A DNA stretch of 35,207 bases, taken from assembly GCA_017994835.1 (NCBI GenBank), contig JAGOKC010000016.1:1-35207 (forward strand), read 5' to 3'. The notes beneath the pieces were generated by a model. That model was given only the letters and a program-made list of their open reading frames with translations, was not told the origin of the DNA and did not search any database. Below are positions 14,403-23,639 of the stretch, piece after piece (the stretch's first letter is position 1; every line of letters begins with the position of its first letter). The stretch is from Aquabacterium sp. (GTDB lineage Bacteria > Pseudomonadota > Gammaproteobacteria > Burkholderiales > Burkholderiaceae_C). Position numbers and translations under genes: made by a program.

Positions 14403-15713
14403 ATGTTCCCCACCCATGCTTCCGACACCCCCTCCCCGCTGCCAGAGGTCGAATTGCGCCTCGCCATCATTGGCGCAGGTCCGGCAGGGTTGAGTCTGGC
14501 CCTGCAGGCCGCTCGCGCGCTGCCCACCGCCCGCATCACCGTGTTCGATGCCCGCCCGGCCGACAAGGATGTGAGCACCGACGCCCGCACCCTGGCCCTG
14601 TCGCAAGGCACCGTGCAGGAACTGCAACGCATGGGCATCTGGGATGCCATCGAAGCCAGCGGCCACAGCGCCCCGATCAAAGCGGTGCACGTCTCACAGC
14701 AGCAACCCACGGTGTTGTGGCCGGGGTCGCAGCAACCCGCCGTGCGCATCAGCGCCCAAGAACAAGGCGTGCCCCAACTGGGTGCCGTGGTCAGCTATGG
14801 CACCCTGGTCTCACCCCTGCAGGCCGCGTGGCTGAAAGCGGTCCGTGCCGATGAGCACCGCCTGGCCATGCGCTTTGGCACCCCGGTGCGCGGCTTCAAG
14901 TCCCTGCCCCAGGGCGTGGAAATCGACGCCGACATCGCTGAATCGTTTGACCTGGCCATCGTGGCCGAGGGTGGCGTGTTCACCGACCAACCCAAGCTGC
15001 AGTGGCCCGAAGGCGTGAGCCGCGACTACGAACAAACCGCCTGGGTCGGCCAGGTGCTGCTGGCCGACACCAGCGCGCCGGGCGTGGCGTATGAACGCTT
15101 CACCCCGTCCGGCCCCGCCGCCTTGCTGCCCCTGCCCCAAGGGCAAGTGCAAGCGGGTGGCCCCATCGGCCGACGCGCCGCACTGGTGTGGTGTGTGCAG
15201 CAGGCCGACGACCCGGTGCGCGAGCTCAACGATGCCCAACGCCTCACCCTGCTCAACACGATCTTCCCCGACGAAGTGGGCACCCTCCGTCAGGTCTCGC
15301 CGCTCAAGGCCTTCCCGCTGGGTTTGAATGCCCATCGCCACCTCGTCAGCGAAGGCCAGGTGGTGCGCATTGGCAATGCTGCGCAAACCCTGCACCCTGT
15401 CGCCGGCCAGGGCTTCAACCTGGGCATGCGCGATGTGCACGAGTTGCTGGCGGCCCTGAAAGACCAGGCCTGGTCCACCGTGGATGACGACGACGCGCGC
15501 CAGATGAAAGTTCAGCGCGCCCTGCGCCGCTTCGAGCGCCGCCGTCAGCCCGACCGCCTGGCCTTGGTGGCTGCCACCGACTTCCTGGCCCGCAGCTTCA
15601 CCTGGCCCGCGCCCATCCTGGCCACCGTGCGCGGCCTGGGCCTGGGCGCGGTACAAACGCTGGGTCCAGTCAAGCGCCTGATGGCGCGCACCATGATGTT
15701 TGGCGTGCGCTGA
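14403..15713 (+). CDS. ubiH: 2-octaprenyl-6-methoxyphenol hydroxylase UbiH-type FAD monooxygenase
   Basis: 436 residues. GAGPAG (24-29) is the FAD dinucleotide fold. GNAAQTLHPVAGQG (324-337) is the second FAD motif, in the GNAAQ form typical of UbiH rather than the GDAAH of other family members. The C-terminal region ends TMMFGVR. The enzyme hydroxylates the ubiquinone ring. The ATG at 14403 has CAGG upstream; a TTG two codons earlier is less likely. UbiI/UbiF paralogues cannot be fully excluded by eye. It lies divergent from ispB and converges with the YkgJ-type gene, with a 4-bp gap. Confidence 0.88.
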   Translation: MFPTHASDTPSPLPEVELRLAIIGAGPAGLSLALQAARALPTARITVFDARPADKDVSTDARTLALSQGTVQELQRMGIWDAIEASGHSAPIKAVHVSQQQPTVLWPGSQQPAVRISAQEQGVPQLGAVVSYGTLVSPLQAAWLKAVRADEHRLAMRFGTPVRGFKSLPQGVEIDADIAESFDLAIVAEGGVFTDQPKLQWPEGVSRDYEQTAWVGQVLLADTSAPGVAYERFTPSGPAALLPLPQGQVQAGGPIGRRAALVWCVQQADDPVRELNDAQRLTLLNTIFPDEVGTLRQVSPLKAFPLGLNAHRHLVSEGQVVRIGNAAQTLHPVAGQGFNLGMRDVHELLAALKDQAWSTVDDDDARQMKVQRALRRFERRRQPDRLALVAATDFLARSFTWPAPILATVRGLGLGAVQTLGPVKRLMARTMMFGVR

Positions 15714-15717
15714 AGCC

Positions 15718-16077
15718 TCAACCTGGCCCGTCCCCCTCCGAGGGATGGGCCTGGACATTCAAGCTGGCATCGCAACCACTGCCCGCCGAGATCACCCGAC
15801 GCACCCAATGCAGGGCCAGAGCACGCGCAGGTCGCTGCCACCACGGCACCGAGGCCACCTCGGCCTGTCCAGCGCCGGCCGACAACATCAAGCCACAGTG
15901 GTAGCGCTCCGCCGCGTCCGACCACACCAGGGCTGAGCACGCCCCGTATCGCTTGCGACTCACCAGCATCCCCACCGGACAAGGCGCAACCAGGCAGCAC
16001 ACCCCGCAACCATTGCAGGGCGCGCCCTCCGGTGGTTTGGCGGGAGCGTCAGGGTGAATGTGAATGACCTGGTGCAT
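15718..16077 (-). CDS. YkgJ-type cysteine-cluster protein
   Basis: A 119-residue cytosolic protein with CNGCGVCC at 21-28 plus Cys33, Cys47 and Cys61. This is the pattern of the YkgJ/UPF0153 family, whose clustered cysteines are predicted to bind zinc or an iron-sulfur centre; no reaction is established. A His-rich start ([10 protein letters not shown]) precedes the cluster. The ATG at 16077 is used because similarity begins there. It faces proA with a 30-bp divergent gap, so the two probably share or overlap promoters. Confidence 0.8.
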   Translation of the reverse strand: MHQVIHIHPDAPAKPPEGAPCNGCGVCCLVAPCPVGMLVSRKRYGACSALVWSDAAERYHCGLMLSAGAGQAEVASVPWWQRPARALALHWVRRVISAGSGCDASLNVQAHPSEGDGPG

Positions 16078-16107
16078 GGTGAGCAGAGTTTGCGACAATC
16101 TTGCCTT

Positions 16108-17412
16108 ATGAACACCGCGACCTCCTCCTCCGCCCTCGACCTGCCGGTCGATCAGTACATGACCGCAGTGGGCCAGGCCGCCCGCGTGGCCGCCACCACC
16201 ATGGCCGCGGCCTCCACCGCCGCCAAGAACAGCGCCTTGCTGGCCCTGGCCGCACAGATCCGCACCCACGCGGGCGAGCTGAAGGCGCGCAACGAGGCCG
16301 ATGTGATGGCCGCCGAGCGCCACGGTCTGGCCGCGCCCATGGTCGATCGCCTACGCCTGACCGACAAGGTCATCGAGACCATGGCCGAGAGCTGCGAACA
16401 GGTCGCCGCCCTGCCCGACCCGACCGGCGAGATCACCCATGTGCGCCGCCGCCCCACCGGCATCAGCGTGGGCCAGATGCGCGTGCCCATCGGCGTGTTC
16501 GGCATGATCTACGAGAGCCGTCCCAACGTCACCATCGAAGCCGCCTCGTTGGCCATCAAGAGTGGCAACGCCTGCGTGCTGCGCGGCGGCTCGGAAGCCA
16601 TCCACTCCAACCTGGCGCTGTGGAAGCTGGTGCAAGCCGCCCTCACCCAGGCCGGCCTGCCCGCCACCGCCGTGCAACTGGTGCAGACCACCGACCGCGC
16701 CGCCGTGGGCCAGCTCATCACCATGCCGCAGTACGTGGACGTGATCATCCCGCGCGGTGGCAAGGGCCTGATCGAGCGCATCACGGCCGAGGCGCGCGTG
16801 CCGGTCATCAAACACCTCGACGGCAACTGCCACACCTATGTAGACAGCGAGGTGGACCTGGACCTGGCCGTGAAGGTGACCGACAACGCCAAGACGCAGA
16901 AGTACAGCCCCTGCAACGCCACCGAGTCGCTGCTGGTGCACGTCAAGCAGGCCGAGTCCTTCCTGCCCAAGATCGGCGCGGTGTTTGCCGCCAAGGGTGT
17001 GGAGATGCGCTGTGACCTGCGCGCCAAGTCCGTGCTCGGCAAGGTGGACGGTGCCAAAGTGGTGGACGCCACCGAGCAGGACTGGTACGAGGAATACCTG
17101 GGGCCTGTGATCGCCGTGAAGGTGGTGGACTCGCTGGACGAGGCCATGGCCCACATCAACCGGTACGGCTCGCACCACACCGATGCCATCCTGACGACCA
17201 ACCACCCCAATGCCATGCGCTTCCTGCGCGAGGTGGACTCCAGCAGCGTGATGGTCAACGCCTCGACCCGCTTTGCCGACGGTTTCGAGTACGGCCTGGG
17301 TGCCGAAATCGGCATCAGCACCGACAAGTTCCACGCCCGTGGCCCGGTGGGCCTGGAAGGGCTCACATCGCTGAAGTACGTGGTCCTGGGGCAGGGCGAA
17401 GTGCGCAGTTGA
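16108..17412 (+). CDS. proA: Gamma-glutamyl phosphate reductase ProA
   Basis: A 434-residue NADPH-dependent enzyme making glutamate-5-semialdehyde for proline synthesis. Aldehyde-dehydrogenase-like fold: cofactor-binding [33 protein letters not shown], then the catalytic Cys269 in [12 protein letters not shown], and C-terminal [19 protein letters not shown] with [11 protein letters not shown]. Length fits the family with a short N-terminal extension. The start ATG 16108 directly precedes the family-typical N-terminus. proB is not adjacent. A strong terminator follows. Confidence 0.97.
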   Translation: MNTATSSSALDLPVDQYMTAVGQAARVAATTMAAASTAAKNSALLALAAQIRTHAGELKARNEADVMAAERHGLAAPMVDRLRLTDKVIETMAESCEQVAALPDPTGEITHVRRRPTGISVGQMRVPIGVFGMIYESRPNVTIEAASLAIKSGNACVLRGGSEAIHSNLALWKLVQAALTQAGLPATAVQLVQTTDRAAVGQLITMPQYVDVIIPRGGKGLIERITAEARVPVIKHLDGNCHTYVDSEVDLDLAVKVTDNAKTQKYSPCNATESLLVHVKQAESFLPKIGAVFAAKGVEMRCDLRAKSVLGKVDGAKVVDATEQDWYEEYLGPVIAVKVVDSLDEAMAHINRYGSHHTDAILTTNHPNAMRFLREVDSSSVMVNASTRFADGFEYGLGAEIGISTDKFHARGPVGLEGLTSLKYVVLGQGEVRS

Positions 17413-17438
17413 TCTGCACACGCCTCCTGAGCTGATAC

Positions 17439-17469
17439 GAGCCCGGTGCCCTGCCGGGCTCTTTGTTTT
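17439..17469 (+). terminator. Intrinsic terminator of proA
   Basis: Perfect 8-bp stem GAGCCCGG/CCGGGCTC with a 7-nt loop, followed by TTTGTTTT; it starts 26 bp after the proA stop. Confidence 0.88.
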
Positions 17470-17484
17470 GAAGACGCCGCCGTC

Positions 17485-18264
17485 ATGCTGGACCTCACCC
17501 TCACCAACGTGAGCCTGATGCTGCTGGCCTCGGCCGGTGCCGGGCTGGTGGACGCCATCGTGGGCGGTGGCGGGCTCATCATCGTGCCCTCGCTGTTCGG
17601 CCTGTTTCCGAATGCGGTGCCGGCCACGCTGCTGGGCACCAACAAGGCCGCGTCCATCTGGGGCACGGGCTGGGCTGCGCTGCAGTACGCCCGGCGGGTG
17701 AAGCTGCCCTCGGTCCGCTTGATGGGTGCCATCGTCGCTGCCATGCTGGGCGGCTTGCTCGGTGCCTGGCTGGCCACCTTGATCCCGTCCGCACGCTTTC
17801 GGGTGGCGCTGCCCTGGGTGCTGGCCGCCGTGTGGGCCTACACCCTGTGGCGCAAAGACCTGGGACACCACCATGCACCGCACTGGTCGGCGCGCACCGA
17901 AACCCTGATCGCCACGGTCATCGGCGGGCTGATCGGCTTTTACGATGGGGTGTTCGGCCCCGGCACCGGCAGCTTTTTCGTGTTCGCACTGGTGCGCCTG
18001 CTGGGCTGGGACTTCCTGCATGCCAGCGCAGCGGCCAAGCGCCTGAACTTCGCCACCAATGTCGCTGCCCTGGCCTGGTTCATCCCGCATGGGCATGTGG
18101 TGTGGGCGCTGGCCTTGCCGATGGCGGTGGCGAATGTGGCCGGCAGCGCGGTGGGCACCCATCTGGCGCTCAAGCATGGTGCCGGCTTTGTGCGCGTGGC
18201 CTTCCTGCTGGTGGTCGGTGCCCTCATCCTCAAGACCGGGCTGGATGCGTGGCAACTGCACTGA
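17485..18264 (+). CDS. TSUP-family permease (TauE/SafE-like)
   Basis: A 259-residue inner-membrane protein with about eight helices. Its two repeated halves start with AGLVDAIVGGGGLIIVPSLF (about 17-36) and IGGLIGFYDGVFGPGTGSFF, the paired Gly-rich signatures of the TauE/SafE (TSUP) superfamily. Members move sulfite, sulfoacetate or other organic anions out of the cell, but the substrate cannot be told here. The ATG at 17485 follows the proA terminator closely. No sulfur genes are nearby. Confidence 0.9.
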   Translation: MLDLTLTNVSLMLLASAGAGLVDAIVGGGGLIIVPSLFGLFPNAVPATLLGTNKAASIWGTGWAALQYARRVKLPSVRLMGAIVAAMLGGLLGAWLATLIPSARFRVALPWVLAAVWAYTLWRKDLGHHHAPHWSARTETLIATVIGGLIGFYDGVFGPGTGSFFVFALVRLLGWDFLHASAAAKRLNFATNVAALAWFIPHGHVVWALALPMAVANVAGSAVGTHLALKHGAGFVRVAFLLVVGALILKTGLDAWQLH

Positions 18265-18362
18265 GCCGGTTGGCTGCGCACGTCATGTCGCACCCAATAT
18301 TCGAAAACACTATCGACCGAATCAAATCAATCGAATAGACTCATGACACGCCATCGGGGAAA

Positions 18363-18381
18363 AATGAGAACCATTCTCAAA
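18363..18381. promoter_or_regulatory. Fur-box-like palindrome upstream of the DUF2061 gene
   Basis: TGAGAA-CCA-TTCTCA (18365-18379) is a perfect palindrome. Aligned to the 7-1-7 Fur core TGATAATCATTATCA it matches 12 of 15 bases. A weaker palindrome AGAA-CCG-TTCT follows at 18384-18394. Both lie within 50 bp of the DUF2061 start, where ferric-uptake-regulator repression would act. Confidence 0.65.
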
Positions 18382-18410
18382 CAAGAACCGTTCTGACAAA
18401 GGAGCACCCC

Positions 18411-18680
18411 ATGGCCAAATCCGCAACCTTCGGCGTGATGCACGTGATCACCGCCTTCAGCGTGACCTACGCCATGACGGGCAGCCTCACCGTGGCCGGC
18501 GTCGTCACCTTGGTCGAGCCCATCGTCAACACAGTGATGCACTACTTCTTCGACAAATACTGGGATCACCCTCGTGCCCAGGCCGTTCGCCAAGCTGTAG
18601 CCCGCACGGTTCACCCCATCACGCCAAACCGAACGCGCCAACAAGAAGACCCCGAAGCGGGGCGCGCTGTCGGGGCCTGA
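18411..18680 (+). CDS. DUF2061 small membrane protein
   Basis: 89 residues. The N-terminal half has two hydrophobic segments (about 7-22 and 25-41) with FGVMHVITAFSVTYAMTGS and LVEPIVNTVMHYFFDKYW, the conserved core of DUF2061 inner-membrane proteins of unknown function. The ATG follows AAAGGAG with ideal spacing. The last 20 or so codons, including a CCCCG-AAG-CGGGG hairpin at 18650-18662, look like former 3' untranslated or terminator sequence read as a tail. A Fur-type palindrome upstream suggests iron regulation. Confidence 0.8.
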   Translation: MAKSATFGVMHVITAFSVTYAMTGSLTVAGVVTLVEPIVNTVMHYFFDKYWDHPRAQAVRQAVARTVHPITPNRTRQQEDPEAGRAVGA

Positions 18681-18706
18681 GGCAGGCTCACGCCCTGCCA
18701 TCGACG

Positions 18707-18742
18707 CCAGACACGTCCGGGTTAATCCCGGGCGCTGTCTGG
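18707..18742. repeat. Long two-part hairpin between convergent genes
   Basis: CCAGACA and TGTCTGG (7 bp) flank an inner CCGGG-TTAAT-CCCGG stem. The hairpin lies between the DUF2061 stop and the fpr stop (10 bp away). No T-tract follows on either strand, so it may be a Rho-assisted end or an mRNA-stabilising structure. Confidence 0.5.
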
Positions 18743-18752
18743 TGAGTGAGAT

Positions 18753-19529
18753 TTACTTTTCCACGAAGGCGCGTTCGATCACGTAGTCGCCGGCCACACC
18801 TTGCGAGGGCGAGATCTGGAAGCCACGCGCATCCAGAATCTTGCACAGGTCAGCCAGCATGGAGGGGCTGCCGCACATCATGGCGCGATCGGTGTGCGGG
18901 TTCAGCGGTGGCAAGCCAATGTCGGCGGCCATCTTGCCGTTCTCGATCAGGTCCGTCAGGCGGCCCTGGTTGCGGAAGGCCTCACGCGTCACCAGAGGGT
19001 AATAAATCAGCTTCTCGCGAACCAGATCGCCCAGCAATTCGTGGTCAGGCAAATCCTCGCTGATGTAGTCGTGGTAAGCCAGTTCGGACACCGTGCGCAC
19101 GCCGTGCACCAACACCACCTTGTTGAACTTCTCGTAGGTGTAGGGGTCCTGGATGATGCTCATGAACGGGGCCAGACCAGTGCCGGTGCCGAACAGATAC
19201 AGGTTCATCGCAGGCTTGAGGTCGTCCACCACCAGGGTGCCCACCGCCTTGCGGCTGACCAACAGCTTGTCACCCACCTTCAGGTGCTGCAAGCGCGAGG
19301 TCAAGGGGCCGTCCTGCACCTTGATGGACAGGAACTCCAGGTTCTCTTCGTAGTTGGCGCTGGCGATCGAGTAGGCGCGCATCAAAGGCTTGCCATCCAC
19401 TTCCAGACCGATCATCACGAAATGGCCGCTGGCAAAACGCAGCGCCGGATCGCGGGTGGTCTTGAAGCTGAACAGCGTGTCGTTCCAGTGGTGAACGTAG
19501 GTGACGGTCTCTTGATTGAACGCGGCCAT
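18753..19529 (-). CDS. fpr: Ferredoxin/flavodoxin-NADP+ reductase
   Basis: 258 residues, the bacterial subclass with a short C-terminus ending AFVEK. RAYSIAS (51-57) binds FAD; GTGTGLAPFMSII binds the NADP pyrophosphate; MMCGSPSM lies near the nicotinamide. It transfers electrons between NADPH and ferredoxin or flavodoxin for iron-sulfur assembly, oxidative-stress defence and reductive biosynthesis. The ATG at 19529 is chosen because family similarity begins there. The gene stands alone, divergent from queC. Confidence 0.93.
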   Translation of the reverse strand: MAAFNQETVTYVHHWNDTLFSFKTTRDPALRFASGHFVMIGLEVDGKPLMRAYSIASANYEENLEFLSIKVQDGPLTSRLQHLKVGDKLLVSRKAVGTLVVDDLKPAMNLYLFGTGTGLAPFMSIIQDPYTYEKFNKVVLVHGVRTVSELAYHDYISEDLPDHELLGDLVREKLIYYPLVTREAFRNQGRLTDLIENGKMAADIGLPPLNPHTDRAMMCGSPSMLADLCKILDARGFQISPSQGVAGDYVIERAFVEK

Positions 19530-19661
19530 GTTGATTGATCCTGACGAAAACCCTGAATTGTCCCTCAGATCAGCGCTTTCCCCACACGCGCCCCCGCGCT
19601 TTCGGGGCCATTGAGCGCGCATAAGCTATGCTCAAAAAGTCATAAAAACGCCTCCCCCCTC

Positions 19662-20378
19662 ATGTCACAGGATCCACGCACCGCATTGGTGGTTTTTTCA
19701 GGAGGCCAGGACTCCACCGTCTGCCTGGCCTGGGCTCTGGCCCGCTACAGCCGGGTCGAAACCATTGGCTTCGACTATGGACAGCGTCATCGCGTCGAGC
19801 TCGATTGCCGTGGACGCATCCGCACCGAGTTGGCGCAAACCTTTCCCGACTGGGCACCGCGCCTGGGTGAGGACCACCTGCTGGACCTGGGCTTGCTGGG
19901 CCAGATCTCGGACACCGCCCTGACCGAATCACGCGCCATCACCATGCAGGCCAACGGACTGCCCAACACCTTCGTGCCCGGACGCAACCTGCTGTTTCTG
20001 AACTTTGCTGCCGCCGTGGCTTACCGCCGGGGCGCATCGGTGCTGGTGGGAGGCATGTGCGAAACCGACTACTCCGGCTACCCCGACTGCCGTGACAACA
20101 CGCTCAAAGCCCTGCAGGTGGCCATCAGTCTAGGCCTGGACAGCCCGATGACGATTGAAACCCCCCTGATGTGGTTGACCAAAGCGCAAACCTGGGCACT
20201 CAGTGCGACACTAGGGGGTGAGCCTCTCAACGACCTGATCACCGAGCACACGCACACCTGCTACCTGGGTGACCGCAGCCAGCGGCACGCCTGGGGGTAT
20301 GGCTGCGGGCAGTGCCCGGCCTGTGAACTGCGTCGCGAGGGTTACACGCACTACCAACATGAAAAAGGGATTGCATGA
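19662..20378 (+). CDS. queC: 7-cyano-7-deazaguanine synthase QueC
   Basis: A 238-residue ATP-dependent enzyme converting carboxydeazaguanine and ammonia to preQ0 for queuosine tRNA modification. The PP-loop SGGQDS is at 13-18. The zinc site is formed by Cys200, Cys215, Cys218 and Cys221 (CGQCPAC). PNTFVPGRN is also conserved. The ATG at 19662 fits the family N-terminus; no good Shine-Dalgarno sequence is seen. Its stop overlaps the lemA start by 4 bp. No queD, queE or queF is adjacent. Confidence 0.95.
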   Translation: MSQDPRTALVVFSGGQDSTVCLAWALARYSRVETIGFDYGQRHRVELDCRGRIRTELAQTFPDWAPRLGEDHLLDLGLLGQISDTALTESRAITMQANGLPNTFVPGRNLLFLNFAAAVAYRRGASVLVGGMCETDYSGYPDCRDNTLKALQVAISLGLDSPMTIETPLMWLTKAQTWALSATLGGEPLNDLITEHTHTCYLGDRSQRHAWGYGCGQCPACELRREGYTHYQHEKGIA

Positions 20379-20968
20379 GCACCACACAAATCATCCTGCT
20401 GGCCCTGGGTGCCGTTTTGTTGTTCTGGGTGGTTGGCGCGTACAACCGCATGGTTCGCATGCGCAACGAAATTGGCAACGCCTTTGCGCAGATTGATGTG
20501 CAACTCAAACGCCGCCACGACCTGATTCCCAACCTGGTCGAAGTGGCCCGCAAGTACCTGGAACACGAGCGCGAAACCATGGAGCGCGTGACCGCAGCAC
20601 GCGCCCAGGTCATGGCCGCCACCGACATGGTCAAGTCCCACCCCAACCAGAATGGCCCGATCAAGAGCCTGGGCCTGGCCGAGGGCGTGTTGGCCGGTGC
20701 CATGGGTCGTTTTCAGGCCGTGGTCGAGTCCTACCCTGAACTCAAGGCCGATCAACAGATGGCCGATCTGCGCGAAGAACTGATCCACACCGAAAACAAG
20801 GTGTCCTTCTCACGCCAGTTGTTCAACGACGTCACGCTGGACTACAACAACGCCATCCACCAGTTCCCCACGAATTTGCTGGCCGGCCTGTTCAGCTTCC
20901 AGACAGCCGAAATGCTGCAATCGACCCAATCCGAGGCCGAGCGCGCCCCGGTCAAAGTCAGCTTCTGA
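20375..20968 (+). CDS. lemA: LemA family protein
   Basis: 197 residues with a single N-terminal membrane anchor (about 5-22). A long helical domain follows, with the signature [19 protein letters not shown] and [17 protein letters not shown]. LemA proteins form oligomeric helical assemblies at the membrane and often sit beside M48 peptidases or TPM-domain proteins; their function is not well defined. It is translationally coupled to queC (ATGA overlap) and followed 13 bp later by an M48 protease gene, the usual LemA partner. Confidence 0.93.
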   Translation: MSTTQIILLALGAVLLFWVVGAYNRMVRMRNEIGNAFAQIDVQLKRRHDLIPNLVEVARKYLEHERETMERVTAARAQVMAATDMVKSHPNQNGPIKSLGLAEGVLAGAMGRFQAVVESYPELKADQQMADLREELIHTENKVSFSRQLFNDVTLDYNNAIHQFPTNLLAGLFSFQTAEMLQSTQSEAERAPVKVSF

Positions 20969-20981
20969 GCCGCAGGGGCGC

Positions 20982-22934
20982 ATGCGCTTTCGTCAGCACC
21001 AATCGGCTGCCCAGGCACACACCACCCGGCTGATGCTGTGGTTTGGCGTGCTGGTGGTGGCGCTCACCCTGGCCATCAACCTGTTGCTGGCGCTGCTCTA
21101 CAAAGCCTTGTTGCCTGGCAGCATGGGCTTCCCGAACCTGTTTTTTGAAACCAATACCGGTGTGATCCTGCTGTTCGTGGTGGGCGGTGCCATCGTTGAA
21201 ACGCAGCGCCTGAGGGCTGGCGGTGGAGCCCGCGTCGCGCACTGGCTGGGTGGCACCGAAATCACCGACCCAGACGATGCGCTGGAGCGGCGTTTGCTCA
21301 ATGTGGTCGATGAAATGGCCATTGCCAGCGCGCAACCCGTACCGCGCGTCTTCGTGATGCGGCGCGAAGACGCGATCAATGGCTTCGTGGCGGGCTGGGG
21401 CAGCAGTGACATTGCCCTGACCGTGACACGGGGTGCCCTGGAGCGCCTCAGCCGCGCCGAACTACAAGGCCTGGTGGCCCACGAGTTCGGGCACATCAAG
21501 GAAGACGACCTGGCCTTGAACATGCGGATGCTGGCCCTGGTGTGGGGTCTGTCACTCATCCACGGCTACGGACAGACACTGATGCAGCCGAATCATGAGG
21601 GCCAGGTGAACCCACTGGCGTGGTTGGTGGGCCTGGTCTTGACCGCGGCGGGGTGGATGGGCTGGCTGGCCGGTCGCATCCTGCAAGCGGCCATTTCACG
21701 GCAACGCGAGTTTCTGGCCGATGCGAGCGCCATCCAGTTCACCCGCACCCGCGACGGCCTGGGCAATGTGTTGCGCAAAATCTGGCACGATCAGGAGTTG
21801 CTGGCGGGCCAGATGCAAAATCCTGCCGCCGAGATGGTCGCCGCCATGTTGCTGCACGAGCCTGGACAGGCACATCTGCTGGCCTGTCACCCCCAACTGA
21901 GCGAGCGCATCCAGCGCGTGTGCGGTGCGGTCCTGCCACCACTGCCGGCACGTCTGCTACGAGAACAGGTGACCGAAGCGCGGCGTCCACGCGCCCACGC
22001 CATGCCCGAAGGCGTGCTGGCTGCCGTGCCACACGAGGGCCTGACTTTGCAAGGTGCCAGCGCCGCGCCTCAGCGCACATCCAACACCCTGCATGACCCG
22101 ATTCAGGCGCATGACGAAGGTTGGTCCGCCCGCCTGCACGCCGATCGCGAAGCCCAGGCACGCCTGCAGCGATACCAAGGCCCCACCGAGCAAGGCCTTC
22201 AGGTGCTGGCCTTGATGCTGGACCCGGCAAATGACGCCGAACGACAATGGTGGGCAGTGCGATGCCAGGTGTTGACGCACGGTGCCCGCATTCTGGAAGA
22301 CGTGCAGGCACTGTTGCCCCAGCACCGCATGCCAGAGTTCGAACGTGTGACCGCCGCACTGGTTCATGCACCGATTGAATTGCGACGGCAGGTGGTGCTG
22401 GACGCACGCAACCTGTTGCGTGCCGATGGTCGAATCACACCGAGTGACAGACTGTGGTGGTTGACCTTGCGGCACCGCCTCAACAGCCAGACAGCGGGCA
22501 CGCCTCTGATCGTGCCGCTGACTCACCACGCGGACGACATCGCCACCCTGCCCACGGCCGAGCGCGCCCACATCGCCGCTTTGAGTGCCTACCTGGCCCG
22601 CTTCGTTCCCATGCCCGAACGGGCGGATGGCGTGCACCCCGCTTCTCAGGTCTGGTACGACCAGGTCATGCAGCGCTGCGGCGAAGACACGGCGGCAACC
22701 TTGATGCCCACACCGCCCGATGCGGACGGACTGGTGCACGCCTTGTCGGCAGTGCAAGAATTGAGTTGGGTGTTGCGCGCGATTTTGGTGAAAGCCTGGG
22801 TCGAAGAAGCCTTCAACCACAGCCCACAGGGCCTGCTCAGCGACGACAGCGCCGATGCCTTGCGCATGTGTGCGTGCCTGCTCGACACGCCCTTGCCCCC
22901 GATGCTGGAGGCACACTACCGCGCCACTCACTGA
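20982..22934 (+). CDS. M48-family membrane zinc metalloprotease with C-terminal extension
   Basis: 650 residues. Two helices near the N-terminus (about 15-40 and 47-70) precede the peptidase domain. HEFGH (167-171) supplies two zinc ligands and catalytic Glu; Glu243 in REFLADA is the third ligand. A further hydrophobic pair lies between them. This is the HtpX/Ste24 layout, so it should cleave membrane or misfolded proteins. The C-terminal half (about 330-650) is soluble, mostly helical and unrecognised, making the protein about twice HtpX length. The lemA neighbour suggests a joint complex. Confidence 0.9.
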   Translation: MRFRQHQSAAQAHTTRLMLWFGVLVVALTLAINLLLALLYKALLPGSMGFPNLFFETNTGVILLFVVGGAIVETQRLRAGGGARVAHWLGGTEITDPDDALERRLLNVVDEMAIASAQPVPRVFVMRREDAINGFVAGWGSSDIALTVTRGALERLSRAELQGLVAHEFGHIKEDDLALNMRMLALVWGLSLIHGYGQTLMQPNHEGQVNPLAWLVGLVLTAAGWMGWLAGRILQAAISRQREFLADASAIQFTRTRDGLGNVLRKIWHDQELLAGQMQNPAAEMVAAMLLHEPGQAHLLACHPQLSERIQRVCGAVLPPLPARLLREQVTEARRPRAHAMPEGVLAAVPHEGLTLQGASAAPQRTSNTLHDPIQAHDEGWSARLHADREAQARLQRYQGPTEQGLQVLALMLDPANDAERQWWAVRCQVLTHGARILEDVQALLPQHRMPEFERVTAALVHAPIELRRQVVLDARNLLRADGRITPSDRLWWLTLRHRLNSQTAGTPLIVPLTHHADDIATLPTAERAHIAALSAYLARFVPMPERADGVHPASQVWYDQVMQRCGEDTAATLMPTPPDADGLVHALSAVQELSWVLRAILVKAWVEEAFNHSPQGLLSDDSADALRMCACLLDTPLPPMLEAHYRATH

Positions 22935-22964
22935 GCAGCGCGGCAGCCTGAACCGATCTGGCGA

Positions 22965-23609
22965 TCAGCCCTTGATGCCCAGCAGACCGTTGCGCAGGTC
23001 GGGAGGCGCGGCCTCGCCAATGTACATGCGCATGTAGATCTGATAGGCCAGCTTGTCACTGATCACGAGTGGCTTGCCATCGGCCTCGTTGAGCGAACGC
23101 CCATTGTGCGTGGCGAGCCAACCGCGACCTGGCACCCAGTCCAGGTTGACCACATCGCCCTTGACCACTTCCTTCACGTTCGCATAGGCGGCCCCGATCT
23201 GCCCGATGGGGCCGATCAGACGCTTGAACTCTTCGTCTGTGGCGTGATCCTTGAAGTCAGCCAGGAAGATGCGTGTGATGGTGGACGAGGTAAAGCGGCG
23301 CAGGATGTTGAGCTGAATGCGGCGCACACCGTCGAGCTTGAAGATGGCGTCGGCCGAGGTGGTCTTCTCAGGCAGGTACAAGGCCGTGACGTCGGCCTTG
23401 AAGTAGCCGCGCTTGCGCACGCCCGCGCCATTGAGCACCAGTTTCTGGCCATAGGCCGTCACGGTGGGGGCCAGATCGACCCCCTCCATGGAAACAGCCT
23501 GTGCCATGGCGGGTGCTGCCCAGGGCAGGAGCGTCGAAGCCGCCGCGCCCAGCGTCAACTGGCGACGCAAGGTGTTGATGGCTTCAGGCTTTTGACGTTC
23601 GTCGTACAT
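22965..23609 (-). CDS. Chalcone-isomerase-like exported protein
   Basis: 214 residues. An N-terminal signal has twin arginines (RRQLTLG, 15-21), a hydrophobic core and an AMAQA cleavage region, so Tat or Sec export is possible. The mature part has the CHI-like features GVRKRGYFKADVTALYLPEK and RIQLNILRRFTSSTITRIF. Bacterial chalcone-isomerase-like proteins mostly lack proven isomerase activity and are thought to bind fatty-acid-like ligands. GGAGG sits seven bases before the ATG at 23609 but only one base before the ATG at 23615, so 23609 is preferred. It lies in one leftward unit with the MetA-like protein. Confidence 0.83.
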   Translation of the reverse strand: MYDERQKPEAINTLRRQLTLGAAASTLLPWAAPAMAQAVSMEGVDLAPTVTAYGQKLVLNGAGVRKRGYFKADVTALYLPEKTTSADAIFKLDGVRRIQLNILRRFTSSTITRIFLADFKDHATDEEFKRLIGPIGQIGAAYANVKEVVKGDVVNLDWVPGRGWLATHNGRSLNEADGKPLVISDKLAYQIYMRMYIGEAAPPDLRNGLLGIKG

Positions 23610-23639
23610 GGTCATACCTCCAGGCAGAAAAGAACAAAA

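Noticed and set aside
16101..17015. A 304-codon same-strand frame inside proA
   Set aside because: It is the shifted frame of proA, Arg/Pro/His-rich with no domain, while the proA frame has full catalytic motifs.
18707..18742. Long hairpin as a mobile repeat or REP element
   Set aside because: No second copy was noticed in the window, and its place between two convergent gene ends fits a transcript-end structure better.
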